This document shows, piece by piece, positions 27,598-35,172 of a DNA stretch of 45,541 bases. Origin of the DNA: Bacillota bacterium (GTDB lineage: Bacteria; Bacillota_I; Bacilli_A; Acholeplasmatales; Acholeplasmataceae); the NCBI GenBank assembly GCA_027620815.1, contig JAQCDH010000002.1:1-45541 (forward strand), read 5' to 3'. The notes under the pieces were generated by a model. It was given only the letters and a program-made list of their open reading frames with translations, did not search any database and was not told where the DNA came from. The position numbers were made by a program, and so were the translations under genes. The stretch's first letter is position 1, and each line of letters starts with the position of its first letter.

Positions 27598-28576
27598 ACA
27601 TCCTTTGAAGTAAATACATGTCTGCAAGGACACATGCAACTGTATTTTCTATCACGATACCTACGCGTCTCGCAATAGCAACATCGTGTCTTCCGTTTGC
27701 TTTTAGTGGTTCAATTGTACCTTCATTAAATTGATAGGTTTCTTGAGTTTTTTGTATGGATGATGTTGGTTTAACGAAAACATGAATGACTAATGGATTC
27801 CCATTAGAAATGCCACCAGTCACACCACCGCTATGGTTGGTTTTTGTTGTTCCTAAATCATCAATAATCACATCATTAAAAGCACTGCCTTTCGCTTCTA
27901 TTAAATCAAGGGTATCTCCAAAGCTTACAAGTTTCACCGCTGGAATTGACATGAGTAGTTGGGTGATGGTTGCATCTAATTTATAAAACATCGGTTCACC
28001 GAGTCCTACCGGAATATGATCGATGGTAAGTTTAATCATCCCACCAACAGAATCACCTTCTTCTCCAATTGACGTTAAATACGCGTCAAATTTCTTTGGA
28101 TCTTTACACGTTCCTAATGATACAAGCTCATGTTTCATACTAAAAGGAATCATCATTTTAGCAACCGATCCCGCTGCAACAAGGGCTGCTGTTAATCGTC
28201 CTGAAAAACGACCTCCACCTCTATAGTCATGAAATCCATTGTATTTTTTCATAGCAACAAAATCGGCATGACCAGGTCTAGGATGTGTTTTTAAATGTTC
28301 GTAATCTTTTGAAATGACATCTTTATTTTCAATCATGATGTGAACGGGTGACCCAGTAGCAACTCCAGAAAATACACCTGACGTGATCTTAAATTCATCT
28401 TTTTCTTGTCTTGCTGTTGTTCCTATTGCACCTGGACGTCTTAATGTTAAATCGTCTTGAATGCGTTTTTCATCAATTTTAGTACCAGGTAACACACCAT
28501 CAACAACAACACCAATCGCATCTTGATGGGATTCACCATATAATGTAACTTGAAATATTTTTCCAAAAGTATTCAT
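27581..28576 (-). CDS. aroC: Chorismate synthase
   Basis: This is the last step of the shikimate pathway: EPSP to chorismate with reduced FMN. The N-terminus GKIFQVTLYGESH is diagnostic, with GGGRFSGRLTAA and RPGHAD in the expected order. The 331 residues are a little short of the usual 350-390. The ATG follows the aroE TAA without any gap, with Shine-Dalgarno AAAGGAG inside the aroE end. It overlaps recG downstream. Confidence 0.97.
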   Translation of the reverse strand: MNTFGKIFQVTLYGESHQDAIGVVVDGVLPGTKIDEKRIQDDLTLRRPGAIGTTARQEKDEFKITSGVFSGVATGSPVHIMIENKDVISKDYEHLKTHPRPGHADFVAMKKYNGFHDYRGGGRFSGRLTAALVAAGSVAKMMIPFSMKHELVSLGTCKDPKKFDAYLTSIGEEGDSVGGMIKLTIDHIPVGLGEPMFYKLDATITQLLMSIPAVKLVSFGDTLDLIEAKGSAFNDVIIDDLGTTKTNHSGGVTGGISNGNPLVIHVFVKPTSSIQKTQETYQFNEGTIEPLKANGRHDVAIARRVGIVIENTVACVLADMYLLQRMYDNQH

Positions 28577-29344
28577 TTATAATACTCCTTTCATCTTTTC
28601 AACGAGGATTTCTACATGCTTAATTTTTTGATTTAAAAATAATTCAAAACTTTGTATCGCTTGAAAAATTAACATGAGTTTTCCATCATAAGCATGTTTA
28701 CCTAATGACATCACATGTGTTTTTTGATGATACATCAAATCAATTACCACTTCAGGTTGACACCCTTGGTCTTTTAAACGAGAGATAAATGCTTCATCAA
28801 AATCGTGACTTGTTGCTTGAATGATGATGTTACATTTAAGAAGTGCATCATCACTATAATTCTTTTCAATTGGTGAAATAGACTCTTTAAGTGAGTTTGA
28901 CCTTTTGAATATGGTAGGTGTGATGTGTTGGTTTTGACAAACATGATATACAGATTTTGCAGCGCCACCATTTCCTAAAATACAGACGTGTTGATGATTT
29001 AAGGTAATTGAAGCATGTTTTAGTAATTGCAAAAACCCGTAAGCATCGGTGTTATCTCCAATCATTTTTTGATCCCTTACATAAATCGTATTAACGGATC
29101 CAATTTTTTTCGCAGTTTCTGTGAGTTCATCACAAAAATCCATCACAACTTCTTTGTAGGGTTTAGTAACTTGAAGTCCATCAAGTAAGCCCTCTTTAAG
29201 AAGCAGAATATAGTTGTTGATTTCATCTTTTTCAATATCAAAAAGGTCATAAGAAAGTTCAATTCCTGTATGTTCTTTTATGCGTTTAAAGATCATTGGT
29301 GACTTACTATAACTAATATCTTTTCCTAATAATCCATATTTCAT
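28577..29344 (-). CDS. aroE: Shikimate dehydrogenase
   Basis: This enzyme reduces 3-dehydroshikimate to shikimate with NADPH. The 255 residues contain the substrate-binding SYSKSP (11-16), the catalytic Lys in VTKPYK (59-64), Asp100 in NTDAYGF, and the nucleotide-binding loop GNGGAAKS. It overlaps the upstream chorismate mutase by four bases (ATGA), and aroC starts directly after its stop. Confidence 0.96.
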   Translation of the reverse strand: MKYGLLGKDISYSKSPMIFKRIKEHTGIELSYDLFDIEKDEINNYILLLKEGLLDGLQVTKPYKEVVMDFCDELTETAKKIGSVNTIYVRDQKMIGDNTDAYGFLQLLKHASITLNHQHVCILGNGGAAKSVYHVCQNQHITPTIFKRSNSLKESISPIEKNYSDDALLKCNIIIQATSHDFDEAFISRLKDQGCQPEVVIDLMYHQKTHVMSLGKHAYDGKLMLIFQAIQSFELFLNQKIKHVEILVEKMKGVL

Positions 29345-29595
29345 TTTTGATAATCCTTAGAAACACGCATGAGTGTCTCAAAAAGTTCAATGATATAAGG
29401 CTCAAGCTTTTTATTGTGAAGCCGGTCTTTGACACGTGAAAACACAATCGCTTCTCTATTGGTATCTAAGACATGGATATGATTGTGTTTTTTTAACTCC
29501 CCAATGTCTTTAACAAGCGCCATGCGTGATTCAAAGAGCGCAATGATTTGATCATCAATAGCATCAATTTTTGATCTTAACGTTTCAAGATTCAT
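29341..29595 (-). CDS. Chorismate mutase, AroQ type, stand-alone
   Basis: The enzyme converts chorismate to prephenate, the branch toward Tyr and Phe. The 84-residue helical domain starts LETLRSKIDAIDDQI, has Arg in the second part of helix 1 and DTNREA near residue 44-49, as in AroQ-type mutases. It is not fused to a dehydratase, dehydrogenase or DAHP synthase, as it often is elsewhere. Shine-Dalgarno AGGAGG precedes the ATG, and it overlaps aroA by 11 bases and aroE by four. Prephenate is used by the dehydrogenase in the same operon. Confidence 0.93.
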   Translation of the reverse strand: MNLETLRSKIDAIDDQIIALFESRMALVKDIGELKKHNHIHVLDTNREAIVFSRVKDRLHNKKLEPYIIELFETLMRVSKDYQK

Positions 29596-30826
29596 GAATA
29601 TGTCCTCCTAAAGACTTGAATACATCATAAAATTCAGGATATGATTTTCTAACTGCTTCTGCTTGCGTTAATGTAATAGTTCCTTCTGCACGTATGGATG
29701 CGATAGCGATTGCCATTGCGATGCGGTGATCATCTTCACTCGATAGGATGATATTACCTTTAAATGAACGAACGCCTTCAATTTCTAATATATGATTTTC
29801 ATATATGGTTTTCACGCCTAATTGATGAAGAATATGAATCATGATTTGAAGACGGTCAGATTCTTTATATTTGAGTCTTTCAACATTAGAAAACCGTGTT
29901 TTTCCTTTCGATAATGCTGCAAGTATCATAAGGATTGGTCCTAAATCAGGAATGTCTTTTAAATCGATGTGAATACCTGAAGTATCCGATGGTGATGAGA
30001 AAATCCCTTCTTCAGACCATGTGAGATTCCCACCCATTTCAAGAAGGATATCAATGATTTTTTGATCACCTTGTTTAGAATGTGGTTGGATTCCTTTTAC
30101 ATAAACCTGTTTTCCAATGAGACCTGCGACTAAAAAAAATGCTGCTTGTGAGTAATCACCCTCAATCGTGATTGAAGAAGCTTGATACTGTTGACCTTGA
30201 GAAATGAGATAAGAATTGTTATGTTTCTTTACTAAAACACCAAAATGTTTCATCACGTCAATCGTCATCTCAATATAAGATTCTGAGGTGATTTCATTCA
30301 TCACCTTGATTTCAACATCTTTATTTAAAAGCGGACTCATCATTAATAACCCTGATATAAATTGGGAGCTTTTAGAACCATCGACATGAAAGATTTGATC
30401 TTTGATGGGACCACTCACTTCAATTTGTTCATGATTAAGACGCTTCAATTGATTTTCAAATAATGTTTCATAAACATCTAATGGACGTTCAAATAACCTT
30501 TTAATACCACTAAAAATCACACGATCAAATAACGCCATCGCAATTGGAATGAGCATACGAAGTGTTGACCCTGACGCGTAACAATGAATCGGTGTTTGAT
30601 CATATATCCACTGTTCTGTCTCTACAACATGATTGTTTATGGTGACGCCAAAATGTTTCAAAGCTTCTTGAGTTGCATACACATCTTCAGAATATGGCAT
30701 ATTGATGATTTGAGAGTACCCTTTTGCAAGACTTGAAACAATAAGTGCACGATGTGCATACGATTTAGAGGTAATGATATCAAGTTCACCTGTCAGTGGT
30801 GTTGGTTTAAATACAACTGTTTTCAT
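29585..30826 (-). CDS. aroA: 3-phosphoshikimate 1-carboxyvinyltransferase (EPSP synthase)
   Basis: This enzyme joins PEP to shikimate-3-phosphate. The 413 residues keep the family signatures in divergent form: SKSYAHRAL near 21-29 (usual DKSISHRA), SSQFISGLLM, RLKYKESDRL, DDHRIAMAIAIA and SYPEFYDVF. The SKSYAHRA substitution in the PEP/shikimate loop is worth noting, but the catalytic Lys is retained. It overlaps aroB by four bases (ATGA) and the chorismate mutase by 11. Confidence 0.95.
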   Translation of the reverse strand: MKTVVFKPTPLTGELDIITSKSYAHRALIVSSLAKGYSQIINMPYSEDVYATQEALKHFGVTINNHVVETEQWIYDQTPIHCYASGSTLRMLIPIAMALFDRVIFSGIKRLFERPLDVYETLFENQLKRLNHEQIEVSGPIKDQIFHVDGSKSSQFISGLLMMSPLLNKDVEIKVMNEITSESYIEMTIDVMKHFGVLVKKHNNSYLISQGQQYQASSITIEGDYSQAAFFLVAGLIGKQVYVKGIQPHSKQGDQKIIDILLEMGGNLTWSEEGIFSSPSDTSGIHIDLKDIPDLGPILMILAALSKGKTRFSNVERLKYKESDRLQIMIHILHQLGVKTIYENHILEIEGVRSFKGNIILSSEDDHRIAMAIAIASIRAEGTITLTQAEAVRKSYPEFYDVFKSLGGHIHES

Positions 30827-31806
30827 AATCGGTGAATAACAGGTATTCCGATATCTTTAATACAAACAAATCGTAACCCATCTTTCCGTTGTTTTTTATC
30901 TATACGCATATATGTTTCATAAACAGAAACATCTTCAATGTTAATATCTAATAACTGATACTTATGAAGGATATGAGAAACCTCAACTTTTACATATGGT
31001 GCTGTGATATTGAGCTCAATTCCTTTATCAACTGCATATAACATGCCATGACTAATGGCTTCACCATGTTTGATACCTTTATAGTTCGTGTGTTTTTCAA
31101 TAGCATGTCCAAGTGTATGACCGAAATTTAAAAACATACGTTCATTGTTTTCAAATGGATCTTTTTTAACAATATCTATTTTGACTTTTAAAGCTTTAGA
31201 AATCACTTCAATATGGTCATGATCGTTGAGTTTTAATAATTCAAACAAGGTTTTATCCCCAATAAGAGCAGCTTTAATGATCTCGGCATACCCATTATTA
31301 AGTTCTCTTTTTGATAATGTCGTTAAAAACTTTAAATGAATAAACACATATGTTGGCTCATAAAATTGACCAATTAAATTTTTACCTTGTTTTGTATTAA
31401 TCCCTACTTTAGAGCCAATTGAACTATCTACCATCGAAAGAAGGGTGGTTGGAACTTGGATCAAATCAATTCCGCGTAGTAACGTAGATGCAACAAACCC
31501 TGTAAGGTCACCGACAACACCACCACCTAACGCAACAATGACATCATCTCTTTTGATGTGTTGGCTTAAAAAGTCATCACACACCTTTTCATACGTTTCA
31601 AGGGATTTTGACGTTTCGCCAGGTTGAATGATATGTATATAAACGTCAAATTCCTTTTTTAAACTCATGAAAACATCGTTATGTAAATCATATACATGTG
31701 TATCTGTAACAACAAAAACACGTGAATACTCACGTAACTTTTCATAAAGAGGTAAAAAATCTCCTTTAGAAAGATGAATATCATAATTAAGATCATGAAG
31801 GGTCAT
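30823..31806 (-). CDS. aroB: 3-dehydroquinate synthase
   Basis: This NAD- and metal-dependent enzyme cyclises DAHP to 3-dehydroquinate, the second pathway step. Visible are the GGGVVGDLTGFVAST glycine-rich segment, QVPTTLLSMVDSSIGSKVGIN, and metal ligands in LNFGHTLGHAIE and KHGEAISHGM. A GTG at 31830 is in frame, but the ATG at 31806, nine bases after AAAGG, is preferred, giving 327 residues and a 14-base overlap with the prephenate dehydrogenase gene. Confidence 0.96.
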   Translation of the reverse strand: MTLHDLNYDIHLSKGDFLPLYEKLREYSRVFVVTDTHVYDLHNDVFMSLKKEFDVYIHIIQPGETSKSLETYEKVCDDFLSQHIKRDDVIVALGGGVVGDLTGFVASTLLRGIDLIQVPTTLLSMVDSSIGSKVGINTKQGKNLIGQFYEPTYVFIHLKFLTTLSKRELNNGYAEIIKAALIGDKTLFELLKLNDHDHIEVISKALKVKIDIVKKDPFENNERMFLNFGHTLGHAIEKHTNYKGIKHGEAISHGMLYAVDKGIELNITAPYVKVEVSHILHKYQLLDINIEDVSVYETYMRIDKKQRKDGLRFVCIKDIGIPVIHRL

Positions 31807-32626
31807 GTTCAAATGCCTTTCTTTTTTCACGAGATGTTTTAAGTAATTCTTCTAATGTTTTGGTGTCTTGATTGATAATTGCATCTTCGATTTTTAAAAG
31901 TTGATCTTTAAACTGTTGAATAGCTTCTAATAAATACGTTTGATTACTTAAAAAAAGTTCCGACCAAAGCGTTTCATTGATATGAGCAATGCGTGTTAAA
32001 TCTCTAAATGAGTCACCAGTAAACTCACGTGAAACATCTTCATGTCCTAGCATCAGACTAACCGCGATGACGTGTGTGAGTTGAGACGTGTATGCAATCA
32101 TTTGATCATGTTTTTCTGCAGATATTTTAGTGATGGTTTTAAATCCTAGTTGTTTTCCGATAATTTCTAAAAGTTCATAATCTGAAAGGGTTGCACGTTT
32201 GGATTCAATAATTAAAAAGTGATTGTTTAAAAACATATTTGGGTCTCTAAAATCATATCCTTTTTTTGCGCGTCCAGCCATAGGGTGATGAGAAACAAAA
32301 TGAATATTTTCTCTTATTAATGATTCAATTTGAGAAACGATCGTTTCTTTAACACCAGAAATATCAGTTAAAAGCACCCCTTTTTTAAAAAGGTGAAGGT
32401 GATCTTTCACAAAAGTGACATTTTGCTTAGGATACATTGCTAAAATAACAACATCAGCGAGTGATAGTAGTGACAAATTCGATGTTTCTAAAATGACACC
32501 ATCTTTTTCAGCTTGAAAGACGTTTGCTTTATTCACATCATAGCCATACACTTGATGACCTTTTAATGTTAATTTTTCAGCATAAGATGCACCCATTAAC
32601 CCTAAACCAACAACAAATATTTTCAT
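31793..32626 (-). CDS. tyrA: Prephenate dehydrogenase
   Basis: This enzyme makes 4-hydroxyphenylpyruvate, the tyrosine precursor, from prephenate with NAD. The 277 residues show the Rossmann loop VGLGLMGASYA (6-16), SHHPMAG near 111-117 and SQLTHVIA with the catalytic-region His. No ACT domain is present, so feedback control by tyrosine through this enzyme is not evident. It overlaps the DAHP synthase gene by four bases. A prephenate dehydratase is absent from the operon, so the operon leans to tyrosine, matching the Tyr-rich leader peptide. Confidence 0.94.
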   Translation of the reverse strand: MKIFVVGLGLMGASYAEKLTLKGHQVYGYDVNKANVFQAEKDGVILETSNLSLLSLADVVILAMYPKQNVTFVKDHLHLFKKGVLLTDISGVKETIVSQIESLIRENIHFVSHHPMAGRAKKGYDFRDPNMFLNNHFLIIESKRATLSDYELLEIIGKQLGFKTITKISAEKHDQMIAYTSQLTHVIAVSLMLGHEDVSREFTGDSFRDLTRIAHINETLWSELFLSNQTYLLEAIQQFKDQLLKIEDAIINQDTKTLEELLKTSREKRKAFEHDPS

Positions 32627-33642
32627 TGCTTTAATGTATCTATTAATGTTTTTAATTGATGAATTTTATGCATCATTGAAAGATATTTATCGAGTTTTAA
32701 TGATTGCGCACCGTCACTGTAGGCAATTTCTGGTTGTGGATGAATTTCTACAATTAGTCCATCTGAACCGACTGCAACACTTGCGAGTGATAAATCTTCA
32801 ATCATTGAGTATTTACCAGCTGCATGTGAAGGGTCTACAATAATTGGTAAATGTGAAAGTTCTTTAACAGCTAAAACTGAACTAATATCTAATGTATTTC
32901 TTGTATATTTTTCAAATGTACGAATGCCACGTTCACATAAAATGACAGCTTCATTCCCACCAGCCATAATGTATTCTGCTGACATTAACCATTCTTCAAT
33001 GGTTGCTGATAATCCTCTTTTTAATAATACTGGTTTTCTAGATTTACCTAGTGCTTTAAGTAGCTGAAAGTTTTGCATGTTTCTTGCACCAATTTGAATA
33101 ATATCTACATATTTTTCAAAATCTGCTAAATCTTCTGAAGACATGATTTCACTAACAACTTTTAATCCGACTTGATCGGCAACACGTCTAAGCATTTTAA
33201 GTCCTTCTAATCCATGTCCTTGAAAACTATATGGAGATGTTCTAGGTTTAAAAGCACCACCTCTTAAAATCGTTCCACCACCTTCTTTGACTACAATTGC
33301 AGTTTGAAGGAGTAGTGGTTCAGTTTCAACTGAACATGGACCTGCCATCATTTGAAAATGCCCACCACCGATTTTAATACCATCGCCTAAATCTACAATC
33401 GTATCTTCTTTTTTAAAACTTCTACTTGCTTTTTTAAAAGGTGTTTGAACACGAGTCACTCTGTAAACACCATCATAAGCATACATGTCGCGTTCGTCTA
33501 AAATTGCGGTATCACCAAGTACACCAAAAACAATGACTTTATCAGAGGAAACATCTTTAATTTCATAGCCTTTTTTGATTAAATCTTGGGTGATTTTATT
33601 GTATTGTTCTTTGGTTGCACCTTGTTTTAACTGGATAATCAT
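32623..33642 (-). CDS. aroF: 3-deoxy-7-phosphoheptulonate (DAHP) synthase, type I-beta
   Basis: The entry step of the aromatic pathway: PEP + erythrose-4-phosphate to DAHP. The 339-residue protein has a ferredoxin-like N-terminal domain (about 1-70) followed by the barrel with MAGPCSVE, GGAFKPRTSPYSFQG, QIGARNMQNF and VDPSHAAGK, as in the Thermotoga-type enzyme, where the N-terminal domain binds Tyr/Phe for feedback. Shine-Dalgarno AAGGAG seven bases from the ATG lies directly after a terminator hairpin, so the gene, first of at least eight, is under attenuator control. The symbol aroF is a convention; aroG is equally used. Confidence 0.96.
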   Translation of the reverse strand: MIIQLKQGATKEQYNKITQDLIKKGYEIKDVSSDKVIVFGVLGDTAILDERDMYAYDGVYRVTRVQTPFKKASRSFKKEDTIVDLGDGIKIGGGHFQMMAGPCSVETEPLLLQTAIVVKEGGGTILRGGAFKPRTSPYSFQGHGLEGLKMLRRVADQVGLKVVSEIMSSEDLADFEKYVDIIQIGARNMQNFQLLKALGKSRKPVLLKRGLSATIEEWLMSAEYIMAGGNEAVILCERGIRTFEKYTRNTLDISSVLAVKELSHLPIIVDPSHAAGKYSMIEDLSLASVAVGSDGLIVEIHPQPEIAYSDGAQSLKLDKYLSMMHKIHQLKTLIDTLKQ

Positions 33643-33663
33643 TGTTTTTCTCCTTTTTTATAT

Positions 33664-33692
33664 AAAAAAATTCCTGGACCATCCAAGAATTT
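33664..33692 (-). terminator. Attenuator terminator ahead of the aromatic operon
   Basis: On the minus strand ATTCTTGGA pairs with TCCAGGAAT around loop TGG (9 bp, 11 with flanking A/T, one G-U), followed by six or more T. It stands between the leader peptide and the DAHP synthase ribosome site, with no gene upstream in the transcript other than the leader, so it must act on the operon's own mRNA. Confidence 0.92.
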
Positions 33693-33756
33693 ATTGTCAT
33701 TTTTGGCGTCCTTTGTATATCAACATAAAAGGAATGCCTCGTTTAGACAATTCCTT
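33685..33756 (-). promoter_or_regulatory. Candidate antiterminator segments of the aromatic leader
   Basis: Segment 1 (33746-33756, AAGGAATTGTC) touches the leader stop codon. It can pair with 33685-33698 (GACAAT, a 3-base bulge, TTCTT; 11 bp with one G-U), which uses up the 5' arm of the terminator. It can also fold locally with ATTCCTT (33729-33735). A ribosome on the leader stop codon would cover segment 1 and free the terminator. Base pairing was done by eye without energy calculation. Confidence 0.6.
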
Positions 33757-33796
33757 ACATAAAATATGCGTAATAATAAGTTTGTTTTGTTGACAT
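33755..33796 (-). CDS. Tyr-rich attenuation leader peptide of the aromatic operon
   Basis: A 13-residue reading frame, MSTKQTYYYAYFM, has an ATG eight bases after GAGG (33805-33808) and ends in TAA. Five of its residues are aromatic: Tyr-Tyr-Tyr-Ala-Tyr-Phe at positions 7-12, with no Trp. The chance of such a run directly before an aromatic amino acid operon and its terminator is small. Stalling at the Tyr codons for lack of charged Tyr-tRNA would leave the antiterminator segment free; completion to the stop would cover it. It is too short for routine gene calling. The alternative frame opening at 33810 lacks a ribosome site. Confidence 0.85.
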   Translation of the reverse strand: MSTKQTYYYAYFM

Positions 33797-33825
33797 AAAA
33801 ACGACCTCATATGGTGTTTGTTTAA

Positions 33826-33854
33826 ATCTTATCACAATCCTGAATGAAATACAA
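33826..33854 (-). promoter_or_regulatory. Promoter of the aromatic operon
   Basis: The minus strand shows TTGTAT, 17 bases, then TAAGAT preceded by TGA (extended -10). It lies 30-58 bases upstream of the leader peptide start, just past the rlmH stop codon. No terminator after rlmH was seen, so read-through from walJ-rlmH is also possible. Confidence 0.55.
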
Positions 33855-33864
33855 TATCATTTGC

Positions 33865-34275
33865 TTATTTATGATAAGGGTGATTTTGTTTAATTTTTTC
33901 ACATCTAAAAATTTGCTCAATTAAGATTAATCGAGCAAGTTGATGAGGAAACGTCATTTTTGAAAAAGAAATCTGTTGATGTGCACTCTTTTTGATTTGA
34001 TCATCTAATCCATGAGATCCACCAATCACAAAGGTAGTTTCTACATGATCTTCAAAGACTTTACAAAACGAATGTGTGTCTAAAATAGTTGATTCAATGA
34101 CACAAGCGATGATGTGTTTTTCGTCTTTTAAAAGTTTTAATATCTCTATCGATTCTTTTTCAAGTGTTGATTCTTTAATTTCAATCATATCAATATGTTT
34201 GAGTTGTTTATGATAATGTTGAAAACTGTCTTTTAGCCCTGCTGTTTGAAGTTTTCCAACTGCGATGATTTTCAT
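33865..34275 (-). CDS. rlmH: 23S rRNA pseudouridine-1915 N3-methyltransferase RlmH
   Basis: This small SPOUT methyltransferase acts on assembled ribosomes. The 136 residues are shorter than the usual 155-160 but include the SAM-knot motif FVIGGSHGLDD (82-92) and the C-terminal SKMTFPHQLARLILIEQIF and HPYHK. It overlaps the upstream metallo-hydrolase gene by four bases, as expected for the yycJ-rlmH neighbourhood of Firmicutes. Confidence 0.96.
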   Translation of the reverse strand: MKIIAVGKLQTAGLKDSFQHYHKQLKHIDMIEIKESTLEKESIEILKLLKDEKHIIACVIESTILDTHSFCKVFEDHVETTFVIGGSHGLDDQIKKSAHQQISFSKMTFPHQLARLILIEQIFRCEKIKQNHPYHK

Positions 34276-35042
34276 AAACTCACCTTAACAATCTCATGTT
34301 GACTTGCGTAAATGATTTCTAAATCAAGTGGTCTTTCAATATGTTTAACAATTGCTTTTTCGATGTCTAGATTTGAATTACAATCTTCAGATATGTGTGT
34401 GATCATCCAATAGGTTTTAAAGGGTCCCATCCATGAATTGATGAGTTTTGCTGCATCATCATTAGATAAATGCCCTTTTTCGCCTAATATGCGTCTTTTT
34501 AATTGCATCGGTCTTGGTGACTGAAGTAACTTCTCTGGATGATGGTTGGATTCAATAAGATACACATGTGCATGTTTAAGTAGTTCTTGATAAGATTGAT
34601 CAATATAACCTGTGTCAGCACCATGTACAATTTTATAGTGCTGATCTTCTATCACAAATCCTATCGGTTCTTTTGCATCATGTGATAATAAAAAAGGTGT
34701 GATTTTAAAGTGCTCTATATAAAAAGGAATTTCAGATTGAATGATGTGAAGTTTAGGGTTGATCACATGTTGAATATCACGATCTAAATTGTCATACGTA
34801 CCTTGCGTCATATAGAGGGTTGGAAGTTGTTTCTCTAAGAGTTTTTTAAGTCCTAATGTATGGTCACTATGTTCGTGAGTAATAAGTAAATGTTGAATCG
34901 ATTGAAATGAAAAATCTAAAGAATTTAATTTGTCTTGCATCTTATTTTTAGATATTCCAATATCGACACATAAGAGCATTTTTTGGCTCTCTATAAGTGT
35001 CATGTTACCTTTAGATCCACTTGCTAAACTGTAAATATTCAT
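34272..35042 (-). CDS. walJ: Metallo-beta-lactamase-fold hydrolase, WalJ/YycJ type
   Basis: The 256-residue protein has the MBL metal motif ITHEHSDH with His56, His58, Asp60 and His61, and opens with NIYSLASGSKGNMTLIES, typical of the YycJ/WalJ group. That group is linked to DNA processing at the end of replication and to the WalRK neighbourhood, though no walRK genes are present here. Shine-Dalgarno AGGTGA precedes the ATG, and an extended -10 TGCTAAAAT lies 17-25 bases upstream. It is coupled to rlmH by ATGA. Confidence 0.9.
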   Translation of the reverse strand: MNIYSLASGSKGNMTLIESQKMLLCVDIGISKNKMQDKLNSLDFSFQSIQHLLITHEHSDHTLGLKKLLEKQLPTLYMTQGTYDNLDRDIQHVINPKLHIIQSEIPFYIEHFKITPFLLSHDAKEPIGFVIEDQHYKIVHGADTGYIDQSYQELLKHAHVYLIESNHHPEKLLQSPRPMQLKRRILGEKGHLSNDDAAKLINSWMGPFKTYWMITHISEDCNSNLDIEKAIVKHIERPLDLEIIYASQHEIVKVSL

Positions 35043-35058
35043 GAAATCACCTAGAAGT

Positions 35059-35067
35059 ATTTTAGCA
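35059..35067 (-). promoter_or_regulatory. Extended -10 promoter of walJ-rlmH
   Basis: The minus strand reads TGCTAAAAT. There is no good -35. It is divergent from the promoter of the large lipoprotein gene about 40 bases away. Confidence 0.45.
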
Positions 35068-35104
35068 CACTATTATGTGATTTAAACTTATCAGATGAAA
35101 GTGG

Positions 35105-35133
35105 TTGCATAAGAAATGAAATCATGCTATATT
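35105..35133 (+). promoter_or_regulatory. Promoter of the large lipoprotein gene
   Basis: TTGCAT, 17 bases, then TATATT preceded by TGC: near-consensus in both boxes plus an extended -10. The start codon used lies about 40 bases downstream. Confidence 0.75.
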
Positions 35134-35172
35134 ATACGTGCTTGTATTGAGATTGAAGGAGTGAATAAAACA

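Noticed and set aside
33575-33793. A 72-codon plus-strand frame over the aromatic leader
   Set aside because: It is antisense to the DAHP synthase start and the leader, lacks a ribosome site, and its hydrophobicity comes from the AT-rich complement.
33697-33810. A 37-codon frame from ATG 33810 across the aromatic leader
   Set aside because: It has no Shine-Dalgarno before its ATG, is not rich in aromatic residues, and runs through the pairing segments. The 13-residue frame at 33755-33796 has a proper ribosome site and codon content.
33643-33864. T-box riboswitch for Tyr ahead of the aromatic operon
   Set aside because: The leader is about 200 bases and lacks the conserved AGGGTGGNACCGCG T-box sequence and the specifier stem; the short Tyr-rich frame explains the sequence better.
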